Source: Proteiniphilum sp. (GTDB lineage Bacteria; Bacteroidota; Bacteroidia; Bacteroidales; Dysgonomonadaceae). From it: a DNA stretch of 6,123 nucleotides. Numbering within the stretch: the first letter of the stretch is position 1; each line of letters opens with the position of its first letter. The stretch covers positions 1-6,123 of the forward strand of contig JAAYFB010000412.1 in the NCBI GenBank assembly GCA_012728465.1, read 5' to 3'. Positions 6,103 through 6,123 of the stretch are shown here, one piece after another. The position numbers were made by a program, and so were the translations under genes. Under the pieces are notes generated by a model, which saw only the letters and a list, made by a program, of their open reading frames with translations, was not told the DNA's origin and did not search any database.

Positions 6103-6123
6103 TCTAATAATCAACGATATAAG

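Overview
The window is AT-rich and comes from a member of the Bacteroidota, most likely order Bacteroidales. Three things point there: the class II xylose isomerase type, a Nudix-fold (NrtR-family) sugar regulator heading the operon, and two promoters fitting the TTG-N19-TAnnTTTG pattern of this phylum instead of sigma-70 boxes. Start codons are preceded by A/T-rich leaders with no strong Shine-Dalgarno sequence. The species cannot be named from this sequence.

Layout. Positions 1-191 are the right end of an IS66-family insertion sequence: the last 31 codons of its transposase (+ strand), a bidirectional terminator hairpin, and a terminal GCTTAC end. The element abuts a minus-strand remnant (188-439) that keeps the signal peptide and first beta-helix segment of a secreted protein resembling GH120 beta-xylosidases. 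The remnant's stop codon is provided by the IS end. Next come four minus-strand genes, given here in map order: xylE-type MFS xylose/H+ symporter (517-1911), xylA xylose isomerase (2007-3323), xylB xylulokinase (3342-4826) and a Nudix-type regulator (4851-5558). Positions 5559-6123 carry no gene. They hold the probable operon promoter with an overlapping perfect palindrome, a weak terminator-like hairpin, and a rightward promoter at the far edge for a gene outside the window.

How it works together. Transcription runs right to left: regulator, xylB, xylA, xylE, then the broken glycosidase. The transporter imports D-xylose, XylA converts it to D-xylulose, and XylB phosphorylates that to D-xylulose 5-phosphate for the pentose phosphate pathway. 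The regulator is inferred to sense a pathway sugar and bind the palindrome at 5580-5608, which brackets the -7 box. The ancestral operon probably also encoded an exported xylosidase that released xylose from xylo-oligosaccharides. The IS66 insertion has removed that function at this locus and placed a strong terminator just after the break. I see no undescribed defence or mobile system. The notable points are the IS junction, the promoter/operator arrangement and the hairpin between xylA and xylE.
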